A stretch of 64,000 bases of DNA from Artocarpus heterophyllus (taxonomy: Eukaryota > Streptophyta > Magnoliopsida > Rosales > Moraceae), in NCBI GenBank assembly GCA_025403435.1, contig CM046353.1, forward strand, positions 23,742,714-23,806,713, written 5' to 3'. The notes below the pieces were generated by a model that saw only the letters and a program-made list of their open reading frames with translations, was not told the DNA's origin and did not search any database. Both the position numbers and the translations under genes were made by a program. Positions 11,148 to 23,351 of this stretch are shown one piece after another (the stretch's first letter is position 1; each line of letters opens with the position of its first letter).

Positions 11148-12620
11148 GCGAGTATTTCACTCACAAATCAAATATTTCTTAAGTTTAAATATTATGAAAA
11201 TCCCCAAGCACTTGTGTTCTTTTGATGTATCTTTGTGTTTTCTTATAGGAAATTATGAATAAATGGGAATCTAGCTGAAAATGTGGCAAAAAAGGAGCTT
11301 TTGGAGCATTTAGGATGAGCATTGAATGAAGGAAGCAAGCTGAGGCAAGAACCCATGTCAAAAAGGCCAAAAAGCCACTCAAGGCAAGCCTGGCAGCAAG
11401 CTGCATGCACCCGCAAGTGGTTGAGCACCCAACAACCAACGTTGTAGTGCCTATTCGCATGTGGCCACATGCTAATTTTCTCTGCAGCCATATGCCAGCT
11501 TAGAAGACATGGATGGGGGTGCATGCCAGCAGCACGGCCGCACGTCCGTGGGGACTATTACATGCCCTTCTCGTGCTGAATTCAATTTTTAGGCAATCGT
11601 GGTGCCAAATTATTGATCCAATGGCCCAAATTTGGTGTTGAATGATCCCTAGCCTCTTAAAAACCCTAGAACCCCTACTTTTTAGGGTAGAGGATTTGTG
11701 GGAAGAATCCCATGAGTTAAGAGTTGAAATTCCAAAGAGAAAATAGCTTGAAGTTGAGAATTCTTAGAGGATTTTGGTGGATTTTTGGAGGATTCAAGAC
11801 TTGAAGTTTATCTCCATAAAGAGCTTCTTCTTTCTTTTTCTCTGTACCCTAATCTTGATTGAAACTTGTATTTTGTATTTGTGTGTTAAACATATTTACT
11901 TTTATGGATTTCATGAAGAGATTAGTAATGGATTTCTCTATGTTTACTTAGATTTCCTATTCTAGGGCTTGATATAGTTTGGTTTGAATTATGTTTAAAT
12001 TAGTCGATGCGATTTATGAATTTCAATACCCTAGAGAGATTGACTCATTTATCATTATTTGGGAAATGTAGTCTTTGTTGTTTTTGAGACCCAAGAGGCC
12101 CGAGAACACTTAGATATTGACTTAAAAATCTTGTTTTATGTGAGGCTCGGAGGTGATAAATGCCTTGATAATCAATTTAAGGGTTGAGGCTAATGAATGT
12201 GCATGTAAACAAGTCAGATAGAGCTATCAATTTGGATATTTATGCATATAATCTCATTTCATGCTTGGGAGAGGTAATGAGGTGAATTTATGACCCTAGA
12301 TTAATAAATTAGATGGAATGAAGTTGACAATCATTACGTAGGAAGAGCATAGGAAGAATTGAGCTAAATCAGGTCCCTAGACACATTATACATAGATTGT
12401 CCATATTGTAAATGATTTATTTTGTTTATAGATTTGTTTGATTAGTTTCATTAGTTTTATTTATTTTCCATTAAATACCACTTGCCTAAATAAAGTTTAG
12501 TCATTGTAGTTGCAGTAATTAACTAGTTTTTATATTTCAATCCTCGTAGGAGACAACAACCCCTAATTCGCCAATCTTACACTAAAACTTGACAGGTTTA
12601 GGTAAAGCCTTTTTCTATCA
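11148..12620 (+). repeat. Tat/Athila-type gypsy LTR (about 1.47 kb)
   Basis: Placed from its end: CTTTTTCTATCA followed by AGTTTTTGGC and a decayed form of the tRNA-Asp-like primer site used by Tat/Athila elements. The start at TGATAAGCGAG is by analogy with LTRs of these lineages. It sits in plus orientation inside the interior of the minus-strand direct-repeat element, so it is a nested 5' end. No matching 3' LTR is in the window. Confidence 0.6.
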
Positions 12621-12626
12621 AGTTTT

Positions 12627-12644
12627 TGGCATCATTGTTAGGGA
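12627..12644 (+). other. Decayed tRNA-Asp-like primer binding site
   Basis: TGGCATCATTGTTAGGGA is readable as TGGCGCCGTTGTCGGGGA with each CG changed to TG or CA and a few other transitions. The intact form is complementary to the 3' end of plant tRNA-Asp. It lies six bases after the LTR end. Confidence 0.6.
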
Positions 12645-12906
12645 TTGAAAAATTTAGAAACATGACTAATATTGTGACGAAGTGTTCACGTTTTAATTTA
12701 AGCGTTTCTTTTCTTCTTCTTTTTTTTGTTCCTTTTATGTTTAGTTGAGAAATTTATATTTACTTTTATTTTTTCTTTCTTGATTTTAATTTTTGTTCTT
12801 GAGTTTTTGTGCGAGGTACTTAGAGATGATTGATCAAGAAGTACTCTTAAGATTTGCTCAACAAGATTCGGAGCCTTTTTATGGTGCCTATCTCTATACC
12901 AATTAA
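12645..12906 (+). pseudogene. Leader and first codons of a Tat-type gag
   Basis: After the primer site comes a T-rich leader and a short open frame from ATG 12826 to TAA 12906 (26 codons, MIDQEVLLRFAQQDSEPF...). Its position suggests the gag start, but I cannot match it to a family with confidence. Sequence similarity to anything gypsy-like ends here; the element is truncated. Confidence 0.4.
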
Positions 12907-13150
12907 CATGATTATTGTGCGAAAAGATTTAAGTATAATCATTATAAAAACATATCAAACAAAGAATGACATCAAGAATCAAAACAATACTCACAATCCA
13001 TTAAAGCCATAACATTAAAGCTCAGTGTCCATAAAGAATCTGGAATGTATCCTAAGACTTGAAAACATAAAACTAAAACAAAAAATTTATAAACTTGTAC
13101 TTTTTATCTTTTTAGAACAAAAACCTAACAAATAAGAAAACTAAAATTTG
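12907..13150. other. AT-rich interior, nothing recognised
   Basis: About 240 bp between the truncated Tat leader and direct repeat 2. If the repeats are minus-strand LTRs this would be the leader just downstream of the 5' LTR. No coding potential is seen. Confidence 0.4.
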
Positions 13151-14563
13151 GTAGGCCTTGGGGGAGGCATCAACTTAAACCTTACTAAAAGTATAGCCGT
13201 GATCAAGTGTGCTGATGAGTAAGAGTCATTCATGTAGAAGATTGGTTCTAATTAATTAATTATCGACACTAAAACCTAAGACACAATAAAGATAAACACA
13301 AATAGGGGGTTTAGAAAATTAACTAATTAACTAAAACATAAGAAAAATAAATAAATGCAAAACAATAATAATAAAATTGGTTAAAGGATCATTCTCCACC
13401 ACTAAACAATAACTATGCAAGTAATCATAAAATTATTCCCAATCTTCTATCAAAGCTAATTACCGTAGATAGCAACAAGCTCTGCTATTCTAATCTTTCT
13501 TTGCTTAGTCATCATGCAAAACAAGCACTTCGCTTAATCCTTTCTCTTAAATAACCTAGAATAAGCTCTCTTGATTCAATCAATAGAAGCATTGAGATAA
13601 GAAAGATAGGCTAAATTAGATAACAAACACATAAGCTCAGATTATTCCACCTAGGTTATGTCCACATCGTAATTGAATACAAACCTTCCGCAATTATTGA
13701 ACACAATTTGCTATCAATCATTAGAATAACAACACCATTATGGATCAAGCATTCTAGTCTAATAATAGATAATTTTCAAATCCTATTTAGTAGGCCACTT
13801 AAAGAAAACAAGAAAATAATCATGAACAATAATTAAGGAAGAACATAAACAATTTTAATTAGAAAATCATAAATAATTCTGACAATCAATCACACAGCCA
13901 TGTCCAAAGTTTTGAAATCACCCTCAACCAAAAATAAAATTAAACTAATAGCATGGAAAAATTAAAGAAAGAAGGAAAAAGAAAAAAATTATGGCATCAA
14001 AGAATCTTCCGCGTGGATGATATTATTTAAGTGACCACTAGAGCCTCTTCTTCATCTCTCTTCTCAATCTCCTAAAACTATGAAAAAGGGACATCTAATT
14101 ATGTTTGGAATGAGGTATTTATAAACTTGTGAGATTAGGGTTAAAATAGGAAGGTTGGGGCTTTTTGGACCAATTTCAGGCTAGAATTCAAAATCTCGTG
14201 CCGCAACTTGGTCTTGTAATGTTGCAACCCATGTTTTTCACAAAATATGGATTTTTTTCTTGGCCAGCGACATGGCTCCTAAAGATAGCATCGCGACCCT
14301 AGTGGCCAAGGGCACAGCTTCCATTTCCAAGGCCACAATTCTCTCATCTTGGGTTTTTATCTTGTTTTTCATCTTTTTGAAGGCCACGGCATCTGAAACT
14401 TGTGCCACAGTGTCTAGCAAAATTCCAAATGAATAAATGTGATCTTTAAAGAATTTAAATCCTTGTTTTCACTTGTTTTTTATTTTATTATCTCAAAACA
14501 TCTACAAAACACAAAAGCACACTAAAAACAAAAAAAAAAACTTAGGTAAAAAATCTATTAATA
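13151..14563 (-). repeat. Direct repeat 2 (1.41 kb), probable 5' LTR of a minus-strand element
   Basis: Partner of 8901-10381, collinear throughout with many substitutions and small indels. Its right end is uncertain by some tens of bases because it falls in A-rich sequence (…CTATTAATA). The interior between the repeats is only about 1 kb once the Tat fragment is removed, so the element was non-autonomous or internally deleted. Confidence 0.6.
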
Positions 14564-14599
14564 CCTAGATAGTATATAATGGAACCGTTAATTATATTT

Positions 14600-15255
14600 G
14601 TACTTTTTTGCAAGGGTTTTAGGAACAAAGGAAGCTAATTAAAAGAGATTCCATGCTCATAGTAAGCAGTGGGAAGTTGGCTTCAATTGTTGTTGTGGGA
14701 GTCATCATACTTTGTGATAAAAACAATAAATTTTTTAAGTAATTGCTATTATGTACCTATTTTAAATAGGAAGTTGTTCTTCAATTTATGGTTTTATCAG
14801 ATCAATTATGTTTTATCTTTTAATAAAAAAATATCAATTATGTTTTATGACACATATTTATGGCATCTTAGATCAGGTCATATCAATCTAAACAAGATTG
14901 AAAGGTTAGTTAAGGATGGAACTCATTGAAAGTTAAGGGTTTAATTAATACCGACTTGTAAGTCTTGTTTGGAAGGTAGAATAACCACGATACCTTTCTG
15001 GGTAAGTAGTTATAGGTCCAAAGATCTTCTCAAGCTAGTAGATGAACATTAATGGTCCAATTGTAGGCACTTAGAGGATGTGAGTGTTTAATTACTTTTA
15101 TTGATAATTACTCAAGATATAGATATGTACAACTAATGCACAGGTTGTTGGAAACCTTTGAAAAGCTTAGAGAATTTTGAACTAAAGTTGAAAAATAATT
15201 GGGTGAGCAAATCAAAACACTAATCGGATTGTGGTTGGGAATACTTGGATGTTGA
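14600..15255 (+). pseudogene. Copia pol scrap: protease end, GAG-pre-integrase, integrase start
   Basis: A degenerate copia pol fragment of a family related to but distinct from C1. Readable pieces include NCYYVP, SFNKKIS, YLWHLRSGHINLNKIERLVKDG (zinc-finger His residues) and SCLEGR (Cys of the same finger), then an integrase start with 'IDNYSRY'-like sequence. Several stops and frameshifts interrupt it, and catalytic integrase residues beyond the first are not clear. It stops abruptly at 15255, where a minus-strand gag scrap begins. Confidence 0.75.
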
Positions 15256-15935
15256 ATTTAGTCTTCTTCTTCTTCTTCTTCTTCTTAGACTTACAGTTTC
15301 AAGCATTCTTGTTCTTTCTCTAGTTGCTCTTGGAAGAACTAGAGGTGACATTTGTTTCACCACTTTTTGGACAATGAACAAACTCATATTTATAGAGCAC
15401 GTTCAATAATTAGTGAGCCCCATGTACATGTTGTTCATTATATAGTTTATTTTGAATTGTTGGAAAGCAGGACATAGACTCTCTAAGGTCAATCCCACAT
15501 GTGTATCCTTATGTATTATAGCCTCATTGAGCTTAGCCTTATGAAGACGGTTTATCATAGTAAGCATGTTGGGACGAACAGGAGCACTGGGCTTTATTTT
15601 GTTGTTCATGAATAGTTTCACAACATCAAGATGTGCCTTTTCATTTGGTTGCCCAAAATCTCATCAAGTGACTACATTATCTCAAAGGTAGTCTCTATAT
15701 TCTCATGATTCTTAAAAAACACTTTAGACATACCAGCTAGCAAATAGCATTTGGCCTTTTGGTTGGCATTTTGCCAACAAGAATATGCCTCTTAGGCAAC
15801 TCCTCTTCCATTGGTTACATGGACCGGACAACACACCTCTAGATGACAAACTTATAATTATTGTTTATGAGCCTTAGATTCATATTCCTTTTCTATTTAG
15901 CATAATTCCCGCCACTAAGTTGTTCAAGCAATAGT
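15256..15935 (-). pseudogene. Copia gag scrap (UBN2-like capsid region), broken
   Basis: On the minus strand, from about 15935 down: a degraded 'LSGGNYA.WKRN' start, an AKCYLLAGMS.V segment, then a clean 72-aa open stretch at 15403-15621 (MKLFMNNKIKPSAPVR..., ESLCPAFQQFKINY) that fits the copia gag capsid region. It ends in a poly-Lys tract that reads as (CTT)n on the plus strand near 15265-15290. Stops and frameshifts separate these pieces. The gag order is intact, so this is a single decayed gag, opposite in orientation to the neighbouring pol scrap. Confidence 0.7.
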
Positions 15936-16486
15936 AGGTTTGATGAAAAAATATATATATATATATAAACATATAATTGCATGCATAAATATCATAACCA
16001 TATATATAAGTTTTAGGTGTAGCAAATATGATGCATGAATGCACAGAAAAATATATAAAAGCAAGTTTACTAATATAGCTGATGATGTGATGTCCGAGAA
16101 AATTCCTGTCTAAATCTAGAATTAATTTGAATTTAAATAATGAATTTTCTTTAGTAAATTGTATTTTGTATAATTACAATGAAATGTAAAATATTTATGA
16201 GAAATATTAATGTATATCATGAATGTAAATTTTTTTGTGCAATTTGGAGTATATTAAATGTACAAATTTCGTGAGTTTAAATATTAAAAATTTTGTGAAG
16301 TACTCTTAAATTGAAATTTGTATAGCATTAATTCTAATTTTATGGTATAAATTAAAGAAAAAAATCTTAAAAAAAATGTTAATTAAAGTAGGAAAAAATC
16401 ATACCATGGTCCTATACAGTATAGAAATTGTTTGTTTACTTAAACTAGTAAAGATTTTTGTGTTTATAATCCAACAGTTATTTAAT
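15936..16486. other. AT-rich spacer; possible gypsy LTR start at 16088
   Basis: Contains an (AT)n run at about 15950-15968 and further AT-rich sequence. TGATGTCCGAGAAAATTCC at 16088 resembles the start of a gypsy LTR. If so, its remainder would lie beyond the copia insertion at 34978 onward. No coding potential was recognised apart from a short open frame (16376-16579) that looks random. Confidence 0.35.
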
Positions 16487-16491
16487 TATAA
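16487..16491. other. Target site duplication TATAA (left)
   Basis: The five bases before the LTR end at 16492 are TATAA, identical to the five bases after the other LTR at 34973-34977. This ties the two distant LTRs to one insertion event. Confidence 0.85.
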
Positions 16492-17282
16492 TGTTAGAAA
16501 AATAGTGCGCAACGAAATTTTAAAACTTTTAATATCAAAGTATATTCCAAAACACAAGTTTGACTCGCTATATGCATAAATTAACCAGATCTTACTAACC
16601 TTTGGGTGCCAAAAAGCTTCTGTAATCAATGAAGAGAAGTAACGTTCCAGAAAGACCTCAACCAACTAGCCTTCTTTGCTATTATCTATCTACGATCATA
16701 GTGAGTCACGCACACGTTGTTCACTTTTCCACCAAGTGACTCTCCTTTCAACAAGTTGAGAAATACCCAAAGCTATAGTTTGTGATTTGTGAACAACAGC
16801 TCTCTGGGAAGTTGCAGAGTCTCACCAACAGAATCTTACTCTAGATTTCTCAACTGATCTAAATAATGAGACTCACTGCCCTTTTATAAAGGTTGGGCCT
16901 AGGAGTTGGTCCTTATCAGATAAGGCCTTAAAAATTTGAATCAAAATCAATATCTGATAAAATCTAAGTGAAAACACGTGATCCTTTTATTGCTCAGTCG
17001 GCAGGCCCAACTAGCAGATTAGCCCACCAAACCTCCTCAATCGGTAGGCCGAACTTAAAAATCAGCCTGTCGAACTTAGGATAAAAAGTTTCCTAGAATC
17101 TTTATTTCCCATCGAGATTCTAAGAATAGAGCCTTAGTTTTAATTTAAATAACCCAATAAAGAAGCTATCTGATTAAAACAGTCATATCTAGATAATCTC
17201 TAGGAAAATAAATATTCTTGATAATTCAACAAGTTTATCTTGAATTAATTTATTCAAAATTAATCAAACCAATAAGCAGACA

Positions 17283-18222
17283 TGATGTGTCCCACATCGG
17301 TTAGAGAGGGTGGTCTTGGGTGTTATATATATGGGTTCACAATCCTCCCCTCACGAGCTAGCTTTTGGGGTGGAGTTAGGTGGGTTCATATCATATGGTA
17401 TCAGAGCCAAACCTCTACTGGTCGGTGGGCGCATGTACAAAGGTTCCCTGCCACTCGTGTGGGTTAACGACGGAGTTGGCACGAGGATTCCTTGCCGCTC
17501 GTGTGGGTTAACGACGGAGTTGGCACGAGTTGGCATGAGGACGTGCAGTCTAAAGGGGTCGGGAATGATGTGTCCCACATCGGTTAGAGAGGGTGGTCTT
17601 GGGTGTTTTATATATGGGTTCACAATCCTCCCCTCATAAGCTAGCTTTTGGGGTGGAGTTAGGTGGGTTCATATCATATGGTATCAGAGCCGAACCTCTA
17701 CTGGTCAGTGGCCGCATGTACAAAGGTTCCCTGCCGCTCATGTGGGTTAACGACAGAGTTGGCACGAGAACGTCGCTCGTGTGGGTTAACGACGGAGTTG
17801 GCACGAGTTGGCACGAGGACGTGCAGTCTAAAGGGGTCGGGAATGATGTGTCCCACATCGGTTAGAGAGGGTGGTCTTGGGTGTTTTATATATGGGTTCA
17901 CAATCCTCCCCTCACGAGCTAGCTTTTGGGGTGGAGTTAGGTGGGTTCATATCATATGGTATCAGAGCCAAACCTCTGCTGGTCGGTGGGCGCATGTACA
18001 AAGGTTCCCTGCCGCTCGTGTGGGTTAACGACAGAGTTGGCACGAGAACGTCGCTCGTGTGGGTTAACGACGGAGTTGGCACGAGGACGTGCAGTCTAAA
18101 GGGGTCGGGAATGATGTGTCCCACATCGGTTAGAGAGGGTGGTCTTGGGTGTTATATATATGGGTTCACAATCCTCCCCTCACGAGCTAGCTTTTGGGGT
18201 GGAGTTAGGTGGGTTCATATCA
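17283..18222 (+). mobile_element. Tandem TRIM array: four 111-bp LTRs and three interiors
   Basis: A terminal-repeat retrotransposon in miniature. Four copies of a 111-bp LTR (TGATGTGTCCCACATCGG … GGTTCATATCA) lie at 17283-17393, 17566-17676, 17844-17954 and 18112-18222. The interiors are 172, 167 and 157 bp. Each interior starts with TATGGTATCAGAGCC, a tRNA-iMet primer site, and ends with a purine tract (AAAGGGGTCGGGAA). There is no coding capacity. The whole array is flanked by the 5-bp duplication AGACA (17278-17282 and 18223-18227), so it sits in the copia LTR as one insertion. Interiors differ by the number and state of a ~34-bp sub-repeat (CGCTCGTGTGGGTTAACGAC…). Several short open frames here arise from the repeats and are not genes. 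Confidence 0.92.
17396..17407 (+). other. TRIM primer binding site (tRNA-iMet)
   Basis: TGGTATCAGAGC, two bases after the first 111-bp LTR. The same site follows the LTRs ending at 17676 and 17954, but not the last LTR, which meets the target duplication instead. Confidence 0.85.
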
Positions 18223-19435
18223 AGACATGAATTATCTAATCCCGATAATTCAATAAGTTTATCTTGAATTGATTTTATCACAAATTAATTCAACCGATAA
18301 ACAAACATGAATTATCTGATTTTACCAAATTTCAACCAATCTAATAAATCTGAAATAAGTCACCAATTATTGAAAAAGTACACCGTATCATTACGTGATT
18401 TTTGTAAGCTAGCAAAGGGGACCAAATGGACCTATATAGTTCAAGCTCCTGATAATTATGAAACCCAAATCATAATTATTAACTCCAACGCTACTCCACT
18501 AAAAGCTTAAAGCTGCACTCTCGAACTATATAGAATTACGAACCCTGAATAGCTAAGTCTCTATGACATATCATAGTGTATCAAATCCTCATGGGATTAT
18601 CCATAATCAGCTTAAGGACAAGTTCTGTCTTACCTTCCTGATTATTTTTATCATATGTTCCATTATCTCACCATCGAAAAACTTACCATCCATAGACGGT
18701 ATACCATTCAATTATGCCTATGTATCCAAATAGTTAAGGTCTCAAGTTTTCCAATTATAGGATAACGCATGTAAGAGGATATCAACTACTCCTAAAGAGG
18801 AGCTATGGATTCCATATCTATAAATAATAGGTCTACACTATCAAAAGTCATGCCTCCAACGTACCAGCATGCGTACCACTATAAAATGTGGGTGTCACAC
18901 TTTGGTACATCAAAAGACATAAGTCAAGACAATGGGCTCACTATTCATCTCAGGATTAAGATACAATACAAATAATTGTCTAAAGTGAATCGATTTGCCA
19001 AGACAAAATTGTTAATCCAAATCAATTCACTTTATGTCCCGATCCAACACATCGTCACCTATGACAATGTGCAAATGTTTCTATTCAAGAAGTCCATCTC
19101 CGATGGCCAAGACAAACCATCTCCCAATACAGATATAGACAACATAACAATCTTTGCATAAATAAAGTGCCCAACTTTATTCCCTCAATTGCAGATCTTA
19201 TAATTTAGACCGTCACCTTAAGAATCGTGTCTTCCACATAATCTGTCCCTCATATGCCCAATTCTTAAGGTTTAGACTGACAGTCTCAGACTATTGTTCA
19301 CTTAACATACACCTAACAAATATGAACATAAAGAGGACAAGATTTGGTATATAATAATAAATAAATTCTTTATTAATAAAAATGTCTCCCAAAAAAAAAT
19401 TACATTTTTACTCTTTAAGGCATACACGTCTAACA

Positions 19436-22400
19436 ATCTTCCACTTACACTAAGTGAGTAAATATGACAAATCTCGCATCCCTATAGCTTCCACATGCCT
19501 CTCGAAGACTCTTCTAATAAGTTTCTTCATGAATGGATCAGTTAAATTGTAATCTAACGCGATGTTGCACATAGTGACATGCCCACCTTCTACGAAGTCC
19601 TTTATAACATGATACTTTTGATCAATATACTTACTCTTCTTATGAAATCTTGGTTCCTTAGTATTAGCTACCGCCGAACTGTTATCACAGTATAACGATA
19701 CCGCCTTATCTATGCCAGGAACAACCTCAAGATCCCCATGGAACTTGTGGAGCCACACTGCTTCTTTTGAAGCATCATTAGTTGCCACATACTCGGCCTC
19801 CATCATTGAATCTAAAGTGCAATCTTGCTTCACACTTCTCCAACTGATGGCACCGCCACCCACAGTAAACACAAAACCTAAAGTCGATCTCTTTGAATCC
19901 AAACAGGATTGAAAATCTGATTCAGTGTATCTTAGAGGAATTAAGTCCTCACCTGAATACACAAATATATACCCTCGAGTCCTTCTCAAGTACTTGAAAA
20001 TATGCTTTACCACAACCCAGTGGTTCGGTCCCAGATCTGCATGAAATCGACTCATAATTCTGACCACATAACAAATATCCAGTCATGTGTAAAGCATAAC
20101 ATGCATGAGACTACCCACTATCAAAGCATAAGGCACTTTCTTCATGTATTCTCTTTCTTCCTCAGACTTTGGAGAGTCTTTTTTATAAAGAGTAATTCTA
20201 AACCTAGATGATTGCCCACCTTTCTTGGAATTCTACATTGCAAACCTCCTGAGAATTTTATCTATGTAGCCGGCTTGTAACAAAGCTATCATTTTGTTCT
20301 TCCTATCTTGAAAAATCTAGATACCGAGATCAAAATTAGTCTCACCAAAGTCTTTCATGTCAAACTACTTAGTCAACCATAATTTGATGGATGACAATGT
20401 CCCAACGTCATTGCCAATTAGCAAAATATCATCTACATAGAGCAGTAGAAAAACTACCATCCTATCGTTAATGTATTTGTAAACATATGGCTCATCCACA
20501 TTTTGTAAGAACCCATAAGTCTTGATCACTTGATCAAATCTTATGTTCCAAGAACAAGAAGCCTGCTTAAGTCCATAAATTGACTTTAGCAGCTTACAAA
20601 CCTTACCCTCTTGACCCTTGACCTTGAACCCGTCTAGTTGTTTCATATAATTAGACTCATTAAGATAGACATTTAGAAAAGCCGTCTTGACATCTATCAG
20701 CCAAATCTCATAATTGAGAGCAGCAACTATGGACAAGAGAATCTAGATAGACTTAAGCATGGCTACAAGTGAAAAGGTTTCCTTGTAATCAATTCCTTCT
20801 TTTTGTGCATAACCCTTAGCTACCTGTCTAGCCTTAAAGGTTTTGACCTTTCCAGCCACTCCTCTTTTCCTCTTGTAGATCCATTTACACCCTATGGGTT
20901 TTACCCCTTTGAAAAGATTCATAAGTTCCCAGACCTGATTAGTCTCCATAGACTTCATCTGTATGTTCATAGCCTTTGTCTAGAGTTTCGAATCAACATC
21001 CTCTATAGCCTCTGCATAAGAATAAGGATCCCTATCATGTTCATCCGGTTCAACCAAGAAGGCCTCACCATTGAACATATACCTCTCAGGTTGATGCCCG
21101 ATCCTCCCACTACATCGAAGCCTTTTAGGTTGTTGTTCGGGTTTGTTTGGCTTTTATGCACTGATTGGAGTACCTTCTACCAAAACTCCTGGAGTGATTG
21201 GATCACTTCTTAACTCCTCAAGCACCACTTTGCTTTAAAGCTTAAAGTCGTCTATGTAACTCTCCTCAAGGAAAGTTGCATGAGTTAAAACCACGACTTT
21301 ATTTTCCTTTAGGTTATAAAATAACCCCCTTTAGTCCCTTTTGGATATCCTACAAACATGCAAACTTCTGAATGTGCTTCTAACTTATTCGCATCCTTAA
21401 ACAAGACATGAGCCGGACATCCCCATATGCGAATATGGTTTAAGGATATCTTCTTGCCCATCCACAACTCGTGAGGAGTTTTAGGGACAGATTTTGATGG
21501 CACGCTGGTCAAAAGATAACATGCGGTTTGTAGTGCATATCCCTAAAAAAATAAAGGCAATGATGAATAACTCATCAAGGACCTGACCATGTCCAATAAA
21601 GTCCTATTTCTTCTCTCTGCTACACCATACTATTACAGAGTGCCCGGCGCAGTCAAATGGGATAAAATCTCATTCTCAAATAAGTGTCCTACAAACTCAT
21701 CAGAAAGGTATTCTCTACCTCGATCAGATCGAAGTGCCCTTATGGGTTTACTTAATTGCTTTTCCATTTTTGCTCGAAACTCCCTGAACTTGTTAAAAGT
21801 TTTGCTTTGTGGTGCATCAGGTACACATACCCATACCTTGAGTAATCATCAATAAAAGTGACAAAGTACTTATACCCTCCTCATGTTTAGCTATTCATCG
21901 GTCCACAAACATCACTACACACATTCTAAAACCCCTTTGGCCCTTTTGCCTTTAAACCCAAATGGTCTTTTGGTCCACAAACATCACTATACATATTTTA
22001 CCCTCCAAACAAGATTCACATTAAGGTATAGATTCCACCTTTAAGTGACTTAAAGGTCCATCAGCTTACCAACCTTTGAATCCTATTCAAGTTAATATGA
22101 TCAAGGCGCAAATGCCAAAGAAAAGTCTTATTAGAGTAAGAAGTTTTAAGTCTTTTAGAGTTATTATCATTCATCTCACATTAAGTAGTAAGTTCATCTT
22201 GAGTTTGATAAAATATAGATTATTTTGCATCCATCCAAAACAGATAAAAAGATTTGTTTTACGAATTACCACTTTATTATTAAAAGAAACTAAATAAGAG
22301 TCTTTAAATAAACAAGCTACAGAAATTAAATTCCCTTTAAGTTTAGGAACATAAAACAATCTCGTAAAATTAAAATCCTATAATTATCAAAATTTAGATG

Positions 22401-23159
22401 GACATCTCCCACTACTTCAGCTAAGACTAATAATTCATTGCCCATCTAAAGCGTGAAGTCTTCATGAAGCAGACTTCTCATTTCTTTGAACCCCTATAGA
22501 GCAACACAAACATGATTAGTTGCACCAGAATCTATGACCTAAATGTCACTGGATTCCTCGACCAAACAAGTTTCTAAATACAAAAGATCACAACTACCTC
22601 CTCAGGAAAGGAAGTTCTTACAATTCTTCTTGATGTGCCTAACCTTCCCATAGAAGAAGCACTTTAGCTTCTTCGGGTTCTTTTTCTTCTCCTTCTTGTC
22701 CTTGTCGTTTGCAGGAAATAGAAGATTTCCCATTCTTGGACCGTTGTTTCTTTCCATTCCCTAGGTTGGGATTGGAACCAAAAACAGCCGCCAAGTTGGC
22801 CTCGCCACCCGTAGGAGACTCCCTGATCAGCAGTTCAAACTCTTATAACTGTTTGATCAACTCCATCAAGGTCATATCCCATCTATTGCTCAAATTAAAT
22901 ATAACTCTAAACGGGATAAACTCCTTAGACAGAGTCTCAAAGACCAAAGTCATTTTAGTTTTAGCATCGATGTTGGCTCCATCAGTTTCTACCTCAGGGA
23001 TGTAACCTATGACCAACATCATGTGCTCTTTTACATACGTCTCCAGTCTCTGTTTATAGTTAAGAAGCTTTTGAAGCGCCCTTCGCCATTTAGTTAAGGC
23101 TTGGCCTCCAAACATGTCTTTTAGATTATCCAAGATCTATCTAGTAGTCTCATAATCCT
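19436..23159 (-). pseudogene. Copia C1 gag-pol (minus), broken, 5' end missing
   Basis: Reading down from 23159: gag capsid end (NLKDMFGGQALTK, FETLSKEFIPF, TLMELIKQL), a basic linker and degraded zinc knuckle, protease and GAG-pre-integrase ([22 protein letters not shown]), integrase parts including [12 protein letters not shown] and the C-terminal WGCPAHVLFKD, then RT ([30 protein letters not shown] near 20440) and RNase H (STLGFVF, MMEAEYVA, YCDNSSAVANTK) to the stop at 19450. Stops and frameshifts occur throughout the gag and integrase parts. The RNase H section is open for 205 codons. In the YGLKQAS motif the Gln codon is intact (CAG, 20563-20565). About 200 bp of gag N-terminus is missing next to the nested element. 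Confidence 0.9.
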
Positions 23160-23351
23160 CACAGTTTAAAAGAAACTTGCATGATAATTGCAAACTCATT
23201 TGTAAATTATATAAATAAGCATTTAAAAATAATTTACTTCATGTTGTACGTGAGATTTGAACTTACCCGAACTATGCTCTAGCGTTCTCTATTTCGTTCC
23301 TTTTTCCTTCCATTAGTTGGCCTCTGTGTCCTGATCAAACGACAGCTGACA

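Larger units (their letters stand above)
16492..19435 (-). repeat. Copia C1 3' LTR (minus), split by a TRIM array
   Basis: Reverse complement of the C1 LTR, ending …CACGTCTAACA at 19435 next to the polypurine tract, and starting TGTTAGAAAAATAG at 16492. The motif cluster is at about 16997-17078 and the TATA box near 16887. The LTR is interrupted at 17283-18222 by the TRIM array with a 5-bp duplication. Without the array it is about 2.0 kb. Confidence 0.9.

Noticed and set aside
17283..18222. CRISPR-like array of regular repeats
   Set aside because: Repeats are 111 bp with TG…CA ends, tRNA-iMet primer sites, purine tracts and a target duplication: a TRIM in a plant genome.
17310..18230. Several overlapping 90-121-aa open frames in the array
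   Set aside because: They are repeat translations on both strands with no recognisable domain.
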